A DNA stretch of 48,022 nucleotides, taken from positions 1-48,022 of the forward strand of contig CATOJE010000023.1 in the NCBI GenBank assembly GCA_951800145.1, given 5' to 3'. This DNA is from an uncultured Lachnospiraceae bacterium. Its GTDB lineage: Bacteria > Bacillota > Clostridia > Lachnospirales > Lachnospiraceae. The notes beneath the pieces are model-generated. The model had not been told where the DNA came from. It did no database searches and saw only the letters and a list, made by a program, of their open reading frames with translations. The translations under genes and the position numbers were made by a program. Positions 23,346 through 33,114 of the stretch are shown here, piece after piece. Numbering within the stretch: the first letter of the stretch is position 1; every line of letters starts with the position of its first letter.

Positions 23346-24029
23346 TTACTCACGGGTTTCCTTTGCCGCCACTTCCCCCTGCTTCTTATAGATGGAGGAG
23401 GGGGCCACACAGCCCCGCACGCTGGATAATGGATAGATATTGCTGTTCTTTCCTATCACAGTGCCGGGATTCAGCACAGAGCCGCAGCCTACCTCTACCC
23501 CGTCGCCCAGGATGGCGCCTACCTTCTTCAGTCCGGTCTCGATATCTCCGTCCAGCGCATGGATCTTTACCAGGGTTTTATCGGATTTTACATTAGAGGT
23601 CACGGCGCCGGCGCCCATGTGGGACTTATAGCCCAGGATGGAGTCCCCCACATAGTTATAATGAGGCGTTTGAACCTTGTTAAAAAGAATCGCATTTTTC
23701 AGCTCGCAGGAATTTCCAACCACCGCGCCCTCTCCGATGATGGTATTCCCTCGCAGGAAGGCGCTGTGGCGGATGTCCGCCCCTGCGCAGATAATCGCCG
23801 GGCCGGTCATCAGAACCGTGCGGGCGATGGTTGCGCTTTTATGAATCCAGATATTTTCCCCCAGCTTCTCATACTCCTCCTCCGGCAGATGCTTCCCTAT
23901 GGAAAGAATGCATTTCTTAATGTAGGGAAGCACCTCCCAGGGATAGGTATACATCTGGAATAGCCTGGCCGCAATGGTCTGGGTTAAGTCAAATAGTTCT
24001 GTGTTCTTCATTTCTTCCTGTCTCATCAT
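23346..24029 (-). CDS. Left-handed beta-helix (GlmU C-domain-like) acyl/sugar transferase family protein
   Basis: A 227-residue cytoplasmic protein. A helical N-terminal segment (LFDLTQTIAARLFQMYTYPWEVLPYIKKCI) is followed by hexapeptide repeats from about residue 65 (IWIHKSATIARTVLMTGPAIICAGADIRHSAF and on to VGCGSVLNPGTVIGKNSNIYPLSSVRG). That pattern is the left-handed beta-helix of GlmU/UDP-GlcNAc pyrophosphorylase C-terminal domains and related stand-alone proteins. There is no nucleotidyltransferase domain, so it is not full GlmU. The start ATG 24029 has AAGGAG seven bases before it, and the upstream in-frame extension is topB 3'-end shadow. It lies 34 bases after topB. Confidence 0.82.
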   Translation of the reverse strand: MMRQEEMKNTELFDLTQTIAARLFQMYTYPWEVLPYIKKCILSIGKHLPEEEYEKLGENIWIHKSATIARTVLMTGPAIICAGADIRHSAFLRGNTIIGEGAVVGNSCELKNAILFNKVQTPHYNYVGDSILGYKSHMGAGAVTSNVKSDKTLVKIHALDGDIETGLKKVGAILGDGVEVGCGSVLNPGTVIGKNSNIYPLSSVRGCVAPSSIYKKQGEVAAKETRE

Positions 24030-24063
24030 GTCTTTTCTCCTTTTCCTTAACGTCCTGATATAC

Positions 24064-26145
24064 TTAAGCCTGCTCCTTCGGCCGCGTCTTCCCACTCCCT
24101 TTATAATGGATCGCCGCCGCATCAAAGCTTGGCCGGAGGGAATAGCCATTATTCAGGTTCTTCACTCCCAGAGTCCGGCCTGCCACAAAGCGGTTCAGCT
24201 TCTCCATATACTCCTCTGAGGTAATGGTTCCCTCTGCCACGTAGTTCAGCCCCTTTTCCCAGCTGGCGGTCAGCTCCGGATTCAGCAGCTGGCGGATGGA
24301 TGCATTCACCACCTCATAGATCATCTCCCCAAGCAGGGTGGGGGTGATCACCTGGGTCTTTTTATTTAACTCTAAATATTGAATGTTCACTAATTTCTTT
24401 AAAATCTCCGCCCGGGTGGCGCTGGTGCCGATGCCGCTTCCCTTGATCTGGGCCCGCAGCTCCTCATCCTCTATCAGCTGGCCTGCATTCTCCATGGCCA
24501 GAATCATGGAGCCGGAGGAATACCGCTTCGGCGGCGAGGTCTCCCCCTCCCGGATGGAAAATCCCAGCACTGGAAGGATGGCCTCCCTTTTCAGCTCCTT
24601 AAGAAGGGCCAGGAATGCCGGGTTATCGGAGTCCTTTTTATTTTCCCTGTCATTCTCGCCCCCATCGCCGCCCTCGCCTTCGGGAGGCTTAGCGCCCTCC
24701 TCCGGCTTTTCTTCCTTCTTACCATAGTTTATGTCAGCTACCTTTAAATATCCCGGCTCCAGCAAAATTTTAAAATTTGCGAAAAAGTGCTCCTTCTCCC
24801 GCTCTAAGTCCAGAGAATACTTCTGGTACACAGCCGCCGGGTAAAAAATACTTAAAAACCGCCGGCAGATCACCTGGTAAATCCTTTCCTGGAGAGGCTT
24901 CAGGCTGCGAAGAGCCCCAAGGCCCTGGCCCGTGGGAATGATAGCGTAATGGTCCGTGATCTGCTTATCATTCACATACCGGGTCTTCCCGATCCCCTTC
25001 CAGAGTCCCAAGCTCAAGGCCTCCTCCGCAAATCCGGCCATGGGGCCATAGCCCTTAAGCCCTCCCAGGTTCCTCCCGATCTCCTTAGCCACTGCCGAGG
25101 AAAGCACTCTGGCATCGGTCCTTGGATAGGTTACCAGCTTTTTCTCATAAAGCTCCTGAACCACCTTTAAGGTCTCGTCCGGGCTGATCTTAAACATCTT
25201 GGAGCAGTCGTTCTGAAGCTCCGCCAGATTATACAGAAGAGGCGGATTCTTGGTCTCCTTCTTGGTCTCCTTTTTCACCAGGCGGGCGGTGAGCGGCGGA
25301 TTCTCCTCCAGAAGCTGAATTAAATTCTCCGCATCCTTTCTTTCCTTAAATCCATTCTCCTTATACAAGGCCGGCGTCTGAAAATACCGGGAGCCCTCCA
25401 CTGCCTTCCATTCCCCGTGAAAGGAAAACTCTCCCAGCCCAAAGGATCCCACCACCCGGTAAAAGGGGGTTTTCACAAAATCCCGGATCTCCCGCTCCCG
25501 GCGCACTGCCATCCCCAGGACACAGGTCATCACCCGTCCCACGGAAACCACCGTGGAGCGGGTCTTCAGGTAGCTGGAAAGCACCGGGCCATACTTTAAG
25601 GTAAGGACGCGGGAAAAGTTAATTCCCATCAGATAGTCCTCCTTGGCCCTGAGATAGGCGGAATCGCTTAAGTTATCATAGGCAGACAAATCCTTTGCCT
25701 CCCGGATGCCTCTCAGAATCTCCTCCTCTGTCTGAGAATCAATCCATACTCTCTTCTGGGTCTTTCCCTTCACCCCTGCCATCTGGGCCACCAGACGGTA
25801 GATGTACTCTCCCTCCCGCCCGGAGTCTGTGCACACATAGATCACATCCACGTCCTCCCGGTTTAAGAGGCCGGATACAATCTCAAACTGCTTCTTCACC
25901 CCGTCGATCACCTGATACTTAAAATCCCTGGGGAGGAAAGGAATGGTTTCCATGCTCCACCGCTTCAGCGCCGGATCATAGGCATCCGGATAGCTCATGG
26001 TGATGAGATGCCCCACACACCAGGTCACAATCCCCTCCTCCGACTCCATAAAGCCCTCCCGCCGTCTTCCCCGGAGCTTCAAAGCCTCCGCAAACTGCTG
26101 GGCCACACTGGGCTTCTCTGCAATATATAATGCTTTCACATCCAT
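24064..26145 (-). CDS. topB: DNA topoisomerase III
   Basis: A 693-residue type IA topoisomerase. The TOPRIM domain opens with LYIAEKPSVAQQFAEALK and contains the metal-binding CTDSGREGEYIYR. The catalytic region reads LVTYPRTDARVLS, where the Tyr is the nucleophile. GSGIGTSATRAEILKKL and ITPTLLGEMIYEVV are characteristic of the TopB branch. A charged, low-complexity insert (EEKPEEGAKPPEGEGGDGGENDRENKKD) lies near residue 490. The C-terminus is short, with no zinc ribbon. AAAGGA precedes ATG 26145. It decatenates replication intermediates. Chromosomal copies and copies on mobile elements both exist, and nothing here indicates a mobile one. Confidence 0.95.
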   Translation of the reverse strand: MDVKALYIAEKPSVAQQFAEALKLRGRRREGFMESEEGIVTWCVGHLITMSYPDAYDPALKRWSMETIPFLPRDFKYQVIDGVKKQFEIVSGLLNREDVDVIYVCTDSGREGEYIYRLVAQMAGVKGKTQKRVWIDSQTEEEILRGIREAKDLSAYDNLSDSAYLRAKEDYLMGINFSRVLTLKYGPVLSSYLKTRSTVVSVGRVMTCVLGMAVRREREIRDFVKTPFYRVVGSFGLGEFSFHGEWKAVEGSRYFQTPALYKENGFKERKDAENLIQLLEENPPLTARLVKKETKKETKNPPLLYNLAELQNDCSKMFKISPDETLKVVQELYEKKLVTYPRTDARVLSSAVAKEIGRNLGGLKGYGPMAGFAEEALSLGLWKGIGKTRYVNDKQITDHYAIIPTGQGLGALRSLKPLQERIYQVICRRFLSIFYPAAVYQKYSLDLEREKEHFFANFKILLEPGYLKVADINYGKKEEKPEEGAKPPEGEGGDGGENDRENKKDSDNPAFLALLKELKREAILPVLGFSIREGETSPPKRYSSGSMILAMENAGQLIEDEELRAQIKGSGIGTSATRAEILKKLVNIQYLELNKKTQVITPTLLGEMIYEVVNASIRQLLNPELTASWEKGLNYVAEGTITSEEYMEKLNRFVAGRTLGVKNLNNGYSLRPSFDAAAIHYKGSGKTRPKEQA

Positions 26146-26203
26146 TCCTTTCTACATCTATGAGCGTAAGCCGGCGCGGCGCGCTTTCACAATAACGAAA
26201 GTC

Positions 26204-26241
26204 GGCCCTTCGGTCTGGCTGTGATCACCAACCGAAAGGCC
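26204..26241 (-). terminator. Hairpin after the aldose 1-epimerase gene
   Basis: GGCCCTTCGGT pairs with ACCGAAAGGCC with one mismatch, between galM and topB. The T content after the stem on the minus strand is modest, so termination is likely but may be leaky. Confidence 0.5.
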
Positions 26242-26248
26242 AAACAGA

Positions 26249-27316
26249 TCATTCCATGGATTCTCTCGTAAACCGGTATACGGTGGTTGTCTGATACTCC
26301 TCCCCGGCAGGAAGGATGGGGGACGGAAACTCCGGCCGATTCACCCCGTCCGGGTAATACTGGGTTTCAAAGCAGTACCCGTGGCGGGGGCCATAAACCG
26401 CGCCTTCCTTGCCTTTGGTGCCCTCCGTCAGGAAATTCGCCGTATAGAACTGAATGCCCGGAAGATCCGTATACACCTCCATCCTGCGGCCGGATTCCGG
26501 ATCATAAGCCCTGGCACACAAAGCCAGCTGTCCCTTTTCATGATTCAATACCCAGTTATGGTCGTAGCCGCCTCCTATCAGCAGCTGTGGAAAATCCTGT
26601 CCGATATCTCTGCCGATGGCTTTCATTTCCGTAAAGTCCATAGGCGTCCCCTTCACCGAAAGGACAGAGCCGTCTGGAATCTGTACCCCGTCCACTGGCG
26701 TGTATTGATCCGCGTCAATCCACACCTGCTGGCTCAGCGCCAAACCGCTGTTATGCCCTGCCAGGTTAAAATAGCTGTGGTTCGTAAAATTAGCCACTGT
26801 ATCCTGGTCCGAAACCATATGATATTCAATGGACACTGCGTCGTCATCAGTCAATGTGTAGCTGATGGTAATCTGCGCATTCCCAGGATACCCCTGATCC
26901 CCATCCGGGCTGGAAAGAGAAAAGGAAATCCGGCTTCCGATATCACCCTCGTCCAGCTCCACCTCCCAGATGCGGATCGCATAAAAGTTCGGTCCGCTGT
27001 GAAGATTATTGGGCCCGTTATTAGCAGATAGCTCATACTGCGTTCCATTCAGTGTAAACCTGGCGCCGCCGATCCGATTTGCATTTCTTCCCACAAGCTC
27101 GCCTAAGTGGGGCGTATTCGCCAGATACCCCTCTACAGTATCATACCCGAGAACAACATCCGCCAGCTCCCCATCCTGATCCGGAACCATCATGGAAACC
27201 CAGCTTCCTCCCAAATTGGTAAAGGAAGCGCTGATTCCATTTCTGTTGGTCAGGGTATATAAATCCACCTGTCTCCCATCCGGCATCTCGCCGAAGCGTT
27301 CTACTTTGATTGCCAT
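26249..27316 (-). CDS. galM: Aldose 1-epimerase (mutarotase)
   Basis: A 355-residue galactose mutarotase, which interconverts alpha and beta anomers of aldoses in the cytoplasm. The start of the fold FTNLGGSWVSMMVPDQDG and the motif LVGRNANRIGGARF are typical. The catalytic His lies in NHSYFNLAGH and the catalytic Glu in FETQYYPDGVNRPEFP. The length is normal. AGGAGG stands before ATG 27316. No other galactose gene is adjacent, so it is a stand-alone mutarotase. Confidence 0.96.
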   Translation of the reverse strand: MAIKVERFGEMPDGRQVDLYTLTNRNGISASFTNLGGSWVSMMVPDQDGELADVVLGYDTVEGYLANTPHLGELVGRNANRIGGARFTLNGTQYELSANNGPNNLHSGPNFYAIRIWEVELDEGDIGSRISFSLSSPDGDQGYPGNAQITISYTLTDDDAVSIEYHMVSDQDTVANFTNHSYFNLAGHNSGLALSQQVWIDADQYTPVDGVQIPDGSVLSVKGTPMDFTEMKAIGRDIGQDFPQLLIGGGYDHNWVLNHEKGQLALCARAYDPESGRRMEVYTDLPGIQFYTANFLTEGTKGKEGAVYGPRHGYCFETQYYPDGVNRPEFPSPILPAGEEYQTTTVYRFTRESME

Positions 27317-27498
27317 ATGTAATCCTCCTGCTTATTCCTCTGTTAACGCGCTTCTTCACCGATTATAACCCAATAGGAAGGTTCTGGCAACCTGAAAATT
27401 TTCTGCCTGTGCAGCTGCCATCCTATGATTTGCCTGCAGCAGGGGTTTTGATTGCAATGCAGAGGGCGTTTGGGTTAGGATCTGCACACGCGGAATAT

Positions 27499-28386
27499 TT
27501 ACGAGCTTTTCTTTATCCTCCAGCTGCGGTAGCAAAAGATAAGATAGCCCAGCTTACAGTTAAACAACAAACTGCAGGGATAGCCCTTCATAAAATTCGC
27601 CCGGAATCCATCCTTAGTGAGAAGGTTTTCCTTGTCAAACTCACATTCCGTCTCTACCCGGAACAGCCGGCTTACCCTCTGGAACAGCAGGTCAAAGATC
27701 TGGAGCGCTTCTTCATCCGACATATCCTTCCTGCTCTCCGGCTGGCCGCCGGTCTGCCGGTTGATCCCGCGAAACATCAGCGATTCCTCCATTCCTATAA
27801 GAATCTGTACCCGGGCGCTATTCTCCGTGTCATAGCACCGGTGGCAGTAAAATCCTTGCCCGATATTCTGCCCCTTATAGGCCTCGCTCACAAGCCTGGC
27901 CTCCGTCAGGAACAGCTCCTGGGTGGTTCGGTTCACCACCCTGGATATCACAGGGATCTGGGATGACAAATCCTGGCCCTTCCTCGCCCCTCTCCCCACA
28001 ATCGCCTGATCCTCCTGCAAAATGTGCTCCTTCAGCCAGCGGCTCATAATACCCAGAAAACGCTGCACCGCCATCATGGAATAGCCAGTTGACTCTAAAT
28101 CCTTTTTCATGGCAACCAGGGTTTTATCACGGAAATTATCGTGAAGCCGCTTATGCTCTGCATATCCCTTATAGCGGATGGAGCGCATATAGGCCTCCTC
28201 CTCAGAAAAATGTGTCATGGAATAGTTTTCCAAATATTTAATTCCTTCCTTGTAGGTATGCTGACTAATGCTGACATCCTCTGAAAGCTCAACCAGCTTC
28301 TGTATGATTCGAAAAAGCTTGGCATGAGCCTTATCCACAATCTCCACGCCAATATTCCACGATTCATCCCATACAATACCTTCCAT
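27499..28386 (-). CDS. Bacteriohemerythrin with extra C-terminal domain
   Basis: A 295-residue cytoplasmic protein. Residues 1-130 form a hemerythrin domain: WNIGVEIVDKAH with His21, then HFSEE (H-x3-E), HKRLH (H-x3-H) and HILQED (H-x4-D), a complete di-iron O2-binding set. The rest (about 140-295) is not typical of hemerythrins. It contains a Cys pair (YCHRCYD), then ARVQILIGMEESLMFRGIN and a final beta-rich stretch, perhaps a sensor or CheX/phosphatase-like domain. In anaerobes such proteins sense or scavenge oxygen. The gene stands alone, with 182 bases to galM and 230 to the surface-protein gene. Confidence 0.88.
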   Translation of the reverse strand: MEGIVWDESWNIGVEIVDKAHAKLFRIIQKLVELSEDVSISQHTYKEGIKYLENYSMTHFSEEEAYMRSIRYKGYAEHKRLHDNFRDKTLVAMKKDLESTGYSMMAVQRFLGIMSRWLKEHILQEDQAIVGRGARKGQDLSSQIPVISRVVNRTTQELFLTEARLVSEAYKGQNIGQGFYCHRCYDTENSARVQILIGMEESLMFRGINRQTGGQPESRKDMSDEEALQIFDLLFQRVSRLFRVETECEFDKENLLTKDGFRANFMKGYPCSLLFNCKLGYLIFCYRSWRIKKSS

Positions 28387-28564
28387 TTTTCGTCCTTCCT
28401 CCTAAAATTATTGTAATGTATCTCGGATTTATCCTATCTCTCATTATAAATATCATCTCTTCTTTTGTCTACTTGCAGGTTTAAATATTTTATAAGATAT
28501 TTTATAAGAAATGTGCATCCCCGGAGGGCTTTTATTCTATCGGACATACCTTCCGATAGCGCAG

Positions 28565-28592
28565 AAAAAGCCGCCTGCATTAAGCAGACGGC
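28565..28592 (-). terminator. Terminator of the surface amidase gene
   Basis: The stem GCCGCCTGC/GCAGACGGC has one mismatch and a 5-base loop. A T run follows it on the minus strand. It lies about 25 bases after the stop of the large surface-protein gene. Confidence 0.75.
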
Positions 28593-28616
28593 CGCTTTCT
28601 TCCTTACAGGCTTAAA

Positions 28617-31600
28617 TTACGGCCTGCATCTTTTAAGATTTAATAGCATTTGCGCTGCCTCCGCCCGCGTTAACGTCACTGGAAGCGCATCATAGAGCGT
28701 TATCCCAAAGTACTTCTCGTAAATCTTAATCAGATCGCTGGTGGCTGTACTCTCCGGATTCACCCCGGCGTCCATCACTCCGCTTGCCACGGCCCAGCTC
28801 ACACCTCTCTCATACCAGGTCGCCCCGCCTAAAGCATCCAAGCCCTCCAGCTGTGCTAATGCCGTCACCAATGTGGCACACGTCATGTGTGCAGCCGGAT
28901 TAAACGTCGCCTCCGTCACACCGTGGAATAAATCCCTGGCCGTCACATAGTCGACCGCTTCCTTATACCAGGCGTCTGCCGGCACATCTGCGAACGCCCT
29001 GCTCCGATCCACGATTTTCACAGTATCACCATTCAACACCGGCACCACCATTCCGCCTTCAATCAAGGTAGAATCTTCTATTATCTGCGTAGATCCGTCC
29101 GGCTTTACCAGGACCGCTACTGTGCCTGCACCCGTAGCCGTCACTGGAACCAATATTTTCACTGGATCCGTAATCGCTGCAGCCGGATTTGTGGTGTCCC
29201 GCGGCGTCTCCTTATCTGTATGAATTGTTATGGGCATGGCCTTCGTTATATCATTCGTCACCTGCACAGGAGCTATAGGCAGCATCGTCGCCTTATCTTC
29301 CCGCTGCGCCGCCTCTGGTGTCTGCTTCGGCAGCTCAACCTCCAGCCGCATCGCCCCCGCCCCATCTGTCGTGGTCACTACTACGGTTCCGTCCGACCAT
29401 TTGGCAGTCTCAACCTTCTCCCCCGCCTCATTCGTCATCGTATTCGTTGAAATTACCTTGTTAACACCTTCTCCTGTACTGCTTGAAGACTCTTGTGAGC
29501 TGCTTCCATGAGAACCGCCTCCCGAAGAGCTGCTTCCTGAGGAGCTGCCTCCTGAAGAACCGCTTCCATGGGAACCACCTCCTGAGGAACCGCTTCCTGA
29601 GGAGCCACTGGAGCCGCCTGAGCTGCCGCCGGTATTGCCTCCGGAGGTGCTTCCGTTATTCCCAGTATCTCCCGGCTTTTGGCCATCGTCAGGATTTACC
29701 GGATCCTTATCTCCATCCTCAGAGCCGCCTGGTTTACTTGGATCCGCCGACAATACTATGCCACAGATATCACAGCTCCCATCACCGTCTTTATCCACAT
29801 GGTCACAGGTCACAAACTCTCCCGGATCCCCCGGAATCTCTGCAAAAGGATCATCAAAGTCTACGTTGAAATTCACCTTCACCTGATCCTTCAAGCCAGC
29901 ATAGTTCAAGGCTGACAGTCCGCCATTGGTCCCCCATTCACCTGACGTTCCTCCAAAGTCTATGGTCTGCAATACGCTGCATCCCGCAAAGGGTGAACCG
30001 CTGTCGCCCATTCCATCCACTCGTACTCCCTTAGGAATATACAGATAGGTTAAGGCCGTATAGCAATTTGCAAACATACCCGAGCTTATCCTGTCTGCCT
30101 TCAACGGCAAGGTTACATCTGACAACTTCCAGCACTTGGAAAACAGATCATCTCCCAGCGATACGCTCTGCTCTCCCGGCGCAAATCGCACCTGCACTAA
30201 GTTCTTACACTCCATGAACGCGCCTGCACCCACAGAGGTGACGCTGGCCGGAAAATCAAGATACGCGATCCCGCAATTTCGGAAGGCGTTCACGCCAATG
30301 CTCTGCACGCCCTCATAGAATGTTGCTGACTTCAAATCCGGACAATTATAAAGCGCTTCCGCTCCAATTTCCTTTACACTTCCAGGCACCGTGATCCCTG
30401 TCAAGCCCGACTCTGCAAAGGCTGCCTCTCCGATGCCCGTAACTGTCTCCGGAATCTGCACACCCATGACCGGGCTCTGATAGAAAGCATAATTTCCTAC
30501 ATTTTCCACTCCATTCTCAATCACCACCTGGTTAATCTTGTCATCATACGGCTCCCAGGTTGGACGGTTGCTCTTGGTATAGTCTGGCATCACGCCATTC
30601 CCGGAGATCGTCAGCGTCCCTCCATTGGTCAGTGTCCAGCTTAGGCTGCCTTCCTTTCCGCTCTGGGAGACCTCCTCCGCGTCCTGCGCCTCCGAATACC
30701 CTGCCGGGTAGCGGGTCACAATAAAATTCGCATTCAAAACCTCCGGCTTGCTCATGGACCGTCCCCAATGCACGCTCTTATTGTAATTCCCCTCAGCAAC
30801 CGTCACTCCGCTGGAGCCTGCTCTAAGTACAATCACAAAGTGGTTGTTATTAACCCGCAGAATGTCTCCCACCTTCACGTCTTCATACTTGAAGCCTCCT
30901 CTGTCAATGGTCCTTGCCGGAAGATCCCCAAAGGCCTCATCGCTCAGCATGAAGACAAATGCCGCACAGCCCACTCCAAGGCTCGCTCCTTTTACCGGGC
31001 CGCCCTGAAAGCGGTAGTATTTCCCCCATTCTCCCTCATTCCCAAAGGGCTGAAAATTCGTCCAGGTCATCCCTTCATAAAGCTCTTCCTTCATGCCAGT
31101 CATGGCTTCATAGGCTCCATCATAGGTGGGGCAAATCCCGGACGCCCTTGACAGACCGAACAGCTGGTTTGTTAAGTCATCCCCTTCTTCGGCTTCCATC
31201 AAAACCGGCGCCTTGTCAGACCAAACCCAGACAAAGTTCTCTGGAGCCTCGCCCTGGAGAACGTCATCCAGATCCTCATCCTCAAGGTCGTCTTCCAGAT
31301 CCTCTCCCAGGTCTTCATCCTCAGAGCCGTCTTCCAGATCCTCTCCCAGGTCTTCATCCTCAAAGCCGTCTTCCAGATCCTCTCCCAGATCTTTATCCTC
31401 AAAACCGTCTTTCAGATCCTCTCCCAGATCTTTATCCTCAAAATCGTCTTCCAGATCCTCTCCCAGGTCTTTATCCTCAAAGCTGTCTTCCAGATCTCCA
31501 TCCCCAGCCCCTGGCTTCTGAGCATTGGAAGGTGTAGCAGCCTTCTCTACCTTCTCCAAAGCCATCTGATCCGGCAATTCAACCGCGGTAACCGGGCACA

Positions 31601-31670
31601 CATTCGAAAAGGTCACCGCAATCGTCAGCATCACCGCTAATATCCAGTTCCTTCGTTTTTTTCGTTCCAT
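28617..31670 (-). CDS. Modular cell-wall protein: amidase-like, leucine-rich repeat and SLH domains
   Basis: A 1017-residue exported protein. Residues 1-30 are a signal peptide (MERKKRRNW, hydrophobic core, CPVTAV). Then follows an acidic repeat of 13 residues (EDKDLGEDLEDGF type, five full copies, about 64-128). A cysteine-peptidase/NlpC-like domain comes next (GVGCAAFVFMLSDEAFG with Cys, NNHFVIVLR with His, about 190-330). BspA-type leucine-rich repeats (VGNYAFYQSPVMGVQIPETV and following, about 370-590) lead to a long Gly/Ser/His linker. A beta-rich segment follows. The C-terminus has S-layer-homology modules (FADVPADAWYKEAVDYVTARDLFHGV, TRAEAAQMLLNLKR) that anchor to secondary wall polymer. 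AGGAGG lies before the ATG. A cell-wall hydrolase or adhesin is likely, with substrate unknown. Confidence 0.85.
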   Translation of the reverse strand: MERKKRRNWILAVMLTIAVTFSNVCPVTAVELPDQMALEKVEKAATPSNAQKPGAGDGDLEDSFEDKDLGEDLEDDFEDKDLGEDLKDGFEDKDLGEDLEDGFEDEDLGEDLEDGSEDEDLGEDLEDDLEDEDLDDVLQGEAPENFVWVWSDKAPVLMEAEEGDDLTNQLFGLSRASGICPTYDGAYEAMTGMKEELYEGMTWTNFQPFGNEGEWGKYYRFQGGPVKGASLGVGCAAFVFMLSDEAFGDLPARTIDRGGFKYEDVKVGDILRVNNNHFVIVLRAGSSGVTVAEGNYNKSVHWGRSMSKPEVLNANFIVTRYPAGYSEAQDAEEVSQSGKEGSLSWTLTNGGTLTISGNGVMPDYTKSNRPTWEPYDDKINQVVIENGVENVGNYAFYQSPVMGVQIPETVTGIGEAAFAESGLTGITVPGSVKEIGAEALYNCPDLKSATFYEGVQSIGVNAFRNCGIAYLDFPASVTSVGAGAFMECKNLVQVRFAPGEQSVSLGDDLFSKCWKLSDVTLPLKADRISSGMFANCYTALTYLYIPKGVRVDGMGDSGSPFAGCSVLQTIDFGGTSGEWGTNGGLSALNYAGLKDQVKVNFNVDFDDPFAEIPGDPGEFVTCDHVDKDGDGSCDICGIVLSADPSKPGGSEDGDKDPVNPDDGQKPGDTGNNGSTSGGNTGGSSGGSSGSSGSGSSGGGSHGSGSSGGSSSGSSSSGGGSHGSSSQESSSSTGEGVNKVISTNTMTNEAGEKVETAKWSDGTVVVTTTDGAGAMRLEVELPKQTPEAAQREDKATMLPIAPVQVTNDITKAMPITIHTDKETPRDTTNPAAAITDPVKILVPVTATGAGTVAVLVKPDGSTQIIEDSTLIEGGMVVPVLNGDTVKIVDRSRAFADVPADAWYKEAVDYVTARDLFHGVTEATFNPAAHMTCATLVTALAQLEGLDALGGATWYERGVSWAVASGVMDAGVNPESTATSDLIKIYEKYFGITLYDALPVTLTRAEAAQMLLNLKRCRP
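31248..31481. repeat. 39-bp in-frame tandem repeat in the surface-protein gene
   Basis: Units of 39 bases encode a 13-residue acidic module beginning FEDKDLGED. There are five full copies and one degenerate sixth. Copy-number change by slippage would keep the frame. Confidence 0.85.
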
Positions 31671-31843
31671 TTCTTTAAACCTCCTGTTCTATATATAATA
31701 TATATCACAGCCATTGGTTGCAATCAATCTTCAAAAACAAGAAGATTCATCCCGCCCGCAGACGCGTCCCTGCTTAAGCATTTATAGGAACGATTGAATT
31801 TCATACTAAATAGCTCTGCCGCAAAAAAAGAAAGCATCGAAAT

Positions 31844-31886
31844 AAAGCCTGGCAGGCATCTCCTGAGAAATGCCCTGCCAGGCTTT
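31844..31886 (-). terminator. Terminator of the aspartate-semialdehyde dehydrogenase gene
   Basis: AAAGCCTGGCAGG pairs with CCTGCCAGGCTTT on a long stem extended by an AT/AT pair, 10 bases after the asd stop on the minus strand. A weak T run follows. Confidence 0.7.
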
Positions 31887-31895
31887 AACCATTTG

Positions 31896-32984
31896 TTACT
31901 GTTTATTTGTAATATATCCCTGAGCGGTGAGAAGCTCTGCGCAAAGCAGTGCACCACCGGCAGCGCCCCGTACCGTATTGTGGGAGAGGCCCACAAACTT
32001 CCAGTCAAAAAGGGTGTCCCTGCGGAGACGTCCCACAGAGATGCCCATCCCATACTCAAAGTCCACATCCAGGGAAACCTGAGGACGGTTATCCTCCTCC
32101 AGATACTGGATAAACTGCTTCGGGGCGCTGGGAAGCTTTAGCTCCTGGGGAAGGCCGGAGAATGCCCGAAGCTTCTCAATCAGCTCCTCCTTCTCCGGCT
32201 TTTTTCGGAAGTTTACAAACACAGCTGCCGTGTGGCCATTTAACACCGGAACCCGGATGCACTGACAGGTAATCTTCGGCTCAGATGCCTTAAGGATAAC
32301 CCCATCCTGGACCGTTCCCCAGATCCGCAGCGGCTCCTGCTCACTTTTCTCCTCCTCGCCGCCGATATAGGGAATGATATTCCCCTCCATCTCCGGCCAG
32401 TCTTTAAAGGTTTTCCCTGCTCCGGATATGGCCTGGTAGGTGGTTGCCACTACCTCATAAGGTTCAAATTCCTTCCAGGCAGTCAGCACAGGGGCATAGC
32501 TCTGGATGGAGCAATTCGGCTTAACCGCTACAAACCCCCTCTCGGTCCCCAGACGCTTCCTCTGTGAGGGAATCACCTGAAAATGCTCCGGATTCAGCTC
32601 CGGCACCACCATAGGCACATCCGGAGTCCAGCGGTGGGCGCTGTTATTAGAAACCACCGGAGTCTCTGTCTTAGCATAAGCCTCCTCGATGGCCTTGATC
32701 TCTTCCTTGCTCATATCCACTGCGCTAAACACAAAGTCCACGCTGGCAGCGACCTTTTCCACCTCATTTACATTCATAACAACCAGCTTCTTTACAGATT
32801 CCGGCATAGGAGTGGTCATCTTCCATCGGTCTCCCACTGCCTCCTCATAGGTCTTCCCTGCAGAGCGGGGACTTGCCGCAACTGTAACAACCTCATACCA
32901 GGGATGATTCTCCAGCAGGGAAAGGAATCTCTGTCCCACCATGCCGGTCGCGCCCAGTACACCGACCTTTAACTTTTTCTCCAT
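31896..32984 (-). CDS. asd: Aspartate-semialdehyde dehydrogenase
   Basis: A 362-residue enzyme that reduces beta-aspartyl phosphate to the semialdehyde for lysine/diaminopimelate, threonine and methionine synthesis. The NADP-binding loop is VGVLGATGMVGQRF. The catalytic Cys is in VAVKPNCSIQSYAPV and GHTAAVFVNF holds the conserved His. The pattern ASPRSAGKTYEEAVGDRW is that of the archaeal/fungal-type branch, which is common in Clostridia. AGGAGAG precedes the ATG. The gene stands alone and has its own terminator. Confidence 0.96.
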   Translation of the reverse strand: MEKKLKVGVLGATGMVGQRFLSLLENHPWYEVVTVAASPRSAGKTYEEAVGDRWKMTTPMPESVKKLVVMNVNEVEKVAASVDFVFSAVDMSKEEIKAIEEAYAKTETPVVSNNSAHRWTPDVPMVVPELNPEHFQVIPSQRKRLGTERGFVAVKPNCSIQSYAPVLTAWKEFEPYEVVATTYQAISGAGKTFKDWPEMEGNIIPYIGGEEEKSEQEPLRIWGTVQDGVILKASEPKITCQCIRVPVLNGHTAAVFVNFRKKPEKEELIEKLRAFSGLPQELKLPSAPKQFIQYLEEDNRPQVSLDVDFEYGMGISVGRLRRDTLFDWKFVGLSHNTVRGAAGGALLCAELLTAQGYITNKQ

Positions 32985-33114
32985 CGTTCCACTCTCCTAT
33001 CGAAAATAAATGGTATCCTTTGGCCGCCATGGATTATGGGGCGGCATGGAATTTATCCTATACCAAAAGCGGGGAAAATGCAATAGGTATTTGCGACAAA
33101 AATCGCTATTTACT

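Noticed and set aside
30959-31537. Plus-strand open frame opposite the surface-protein acidic repeats
   Set aside because: It is an antisense shadow of the 39-bp repeats, consisting of Leu-Pro-Asp-Pro repeats only.
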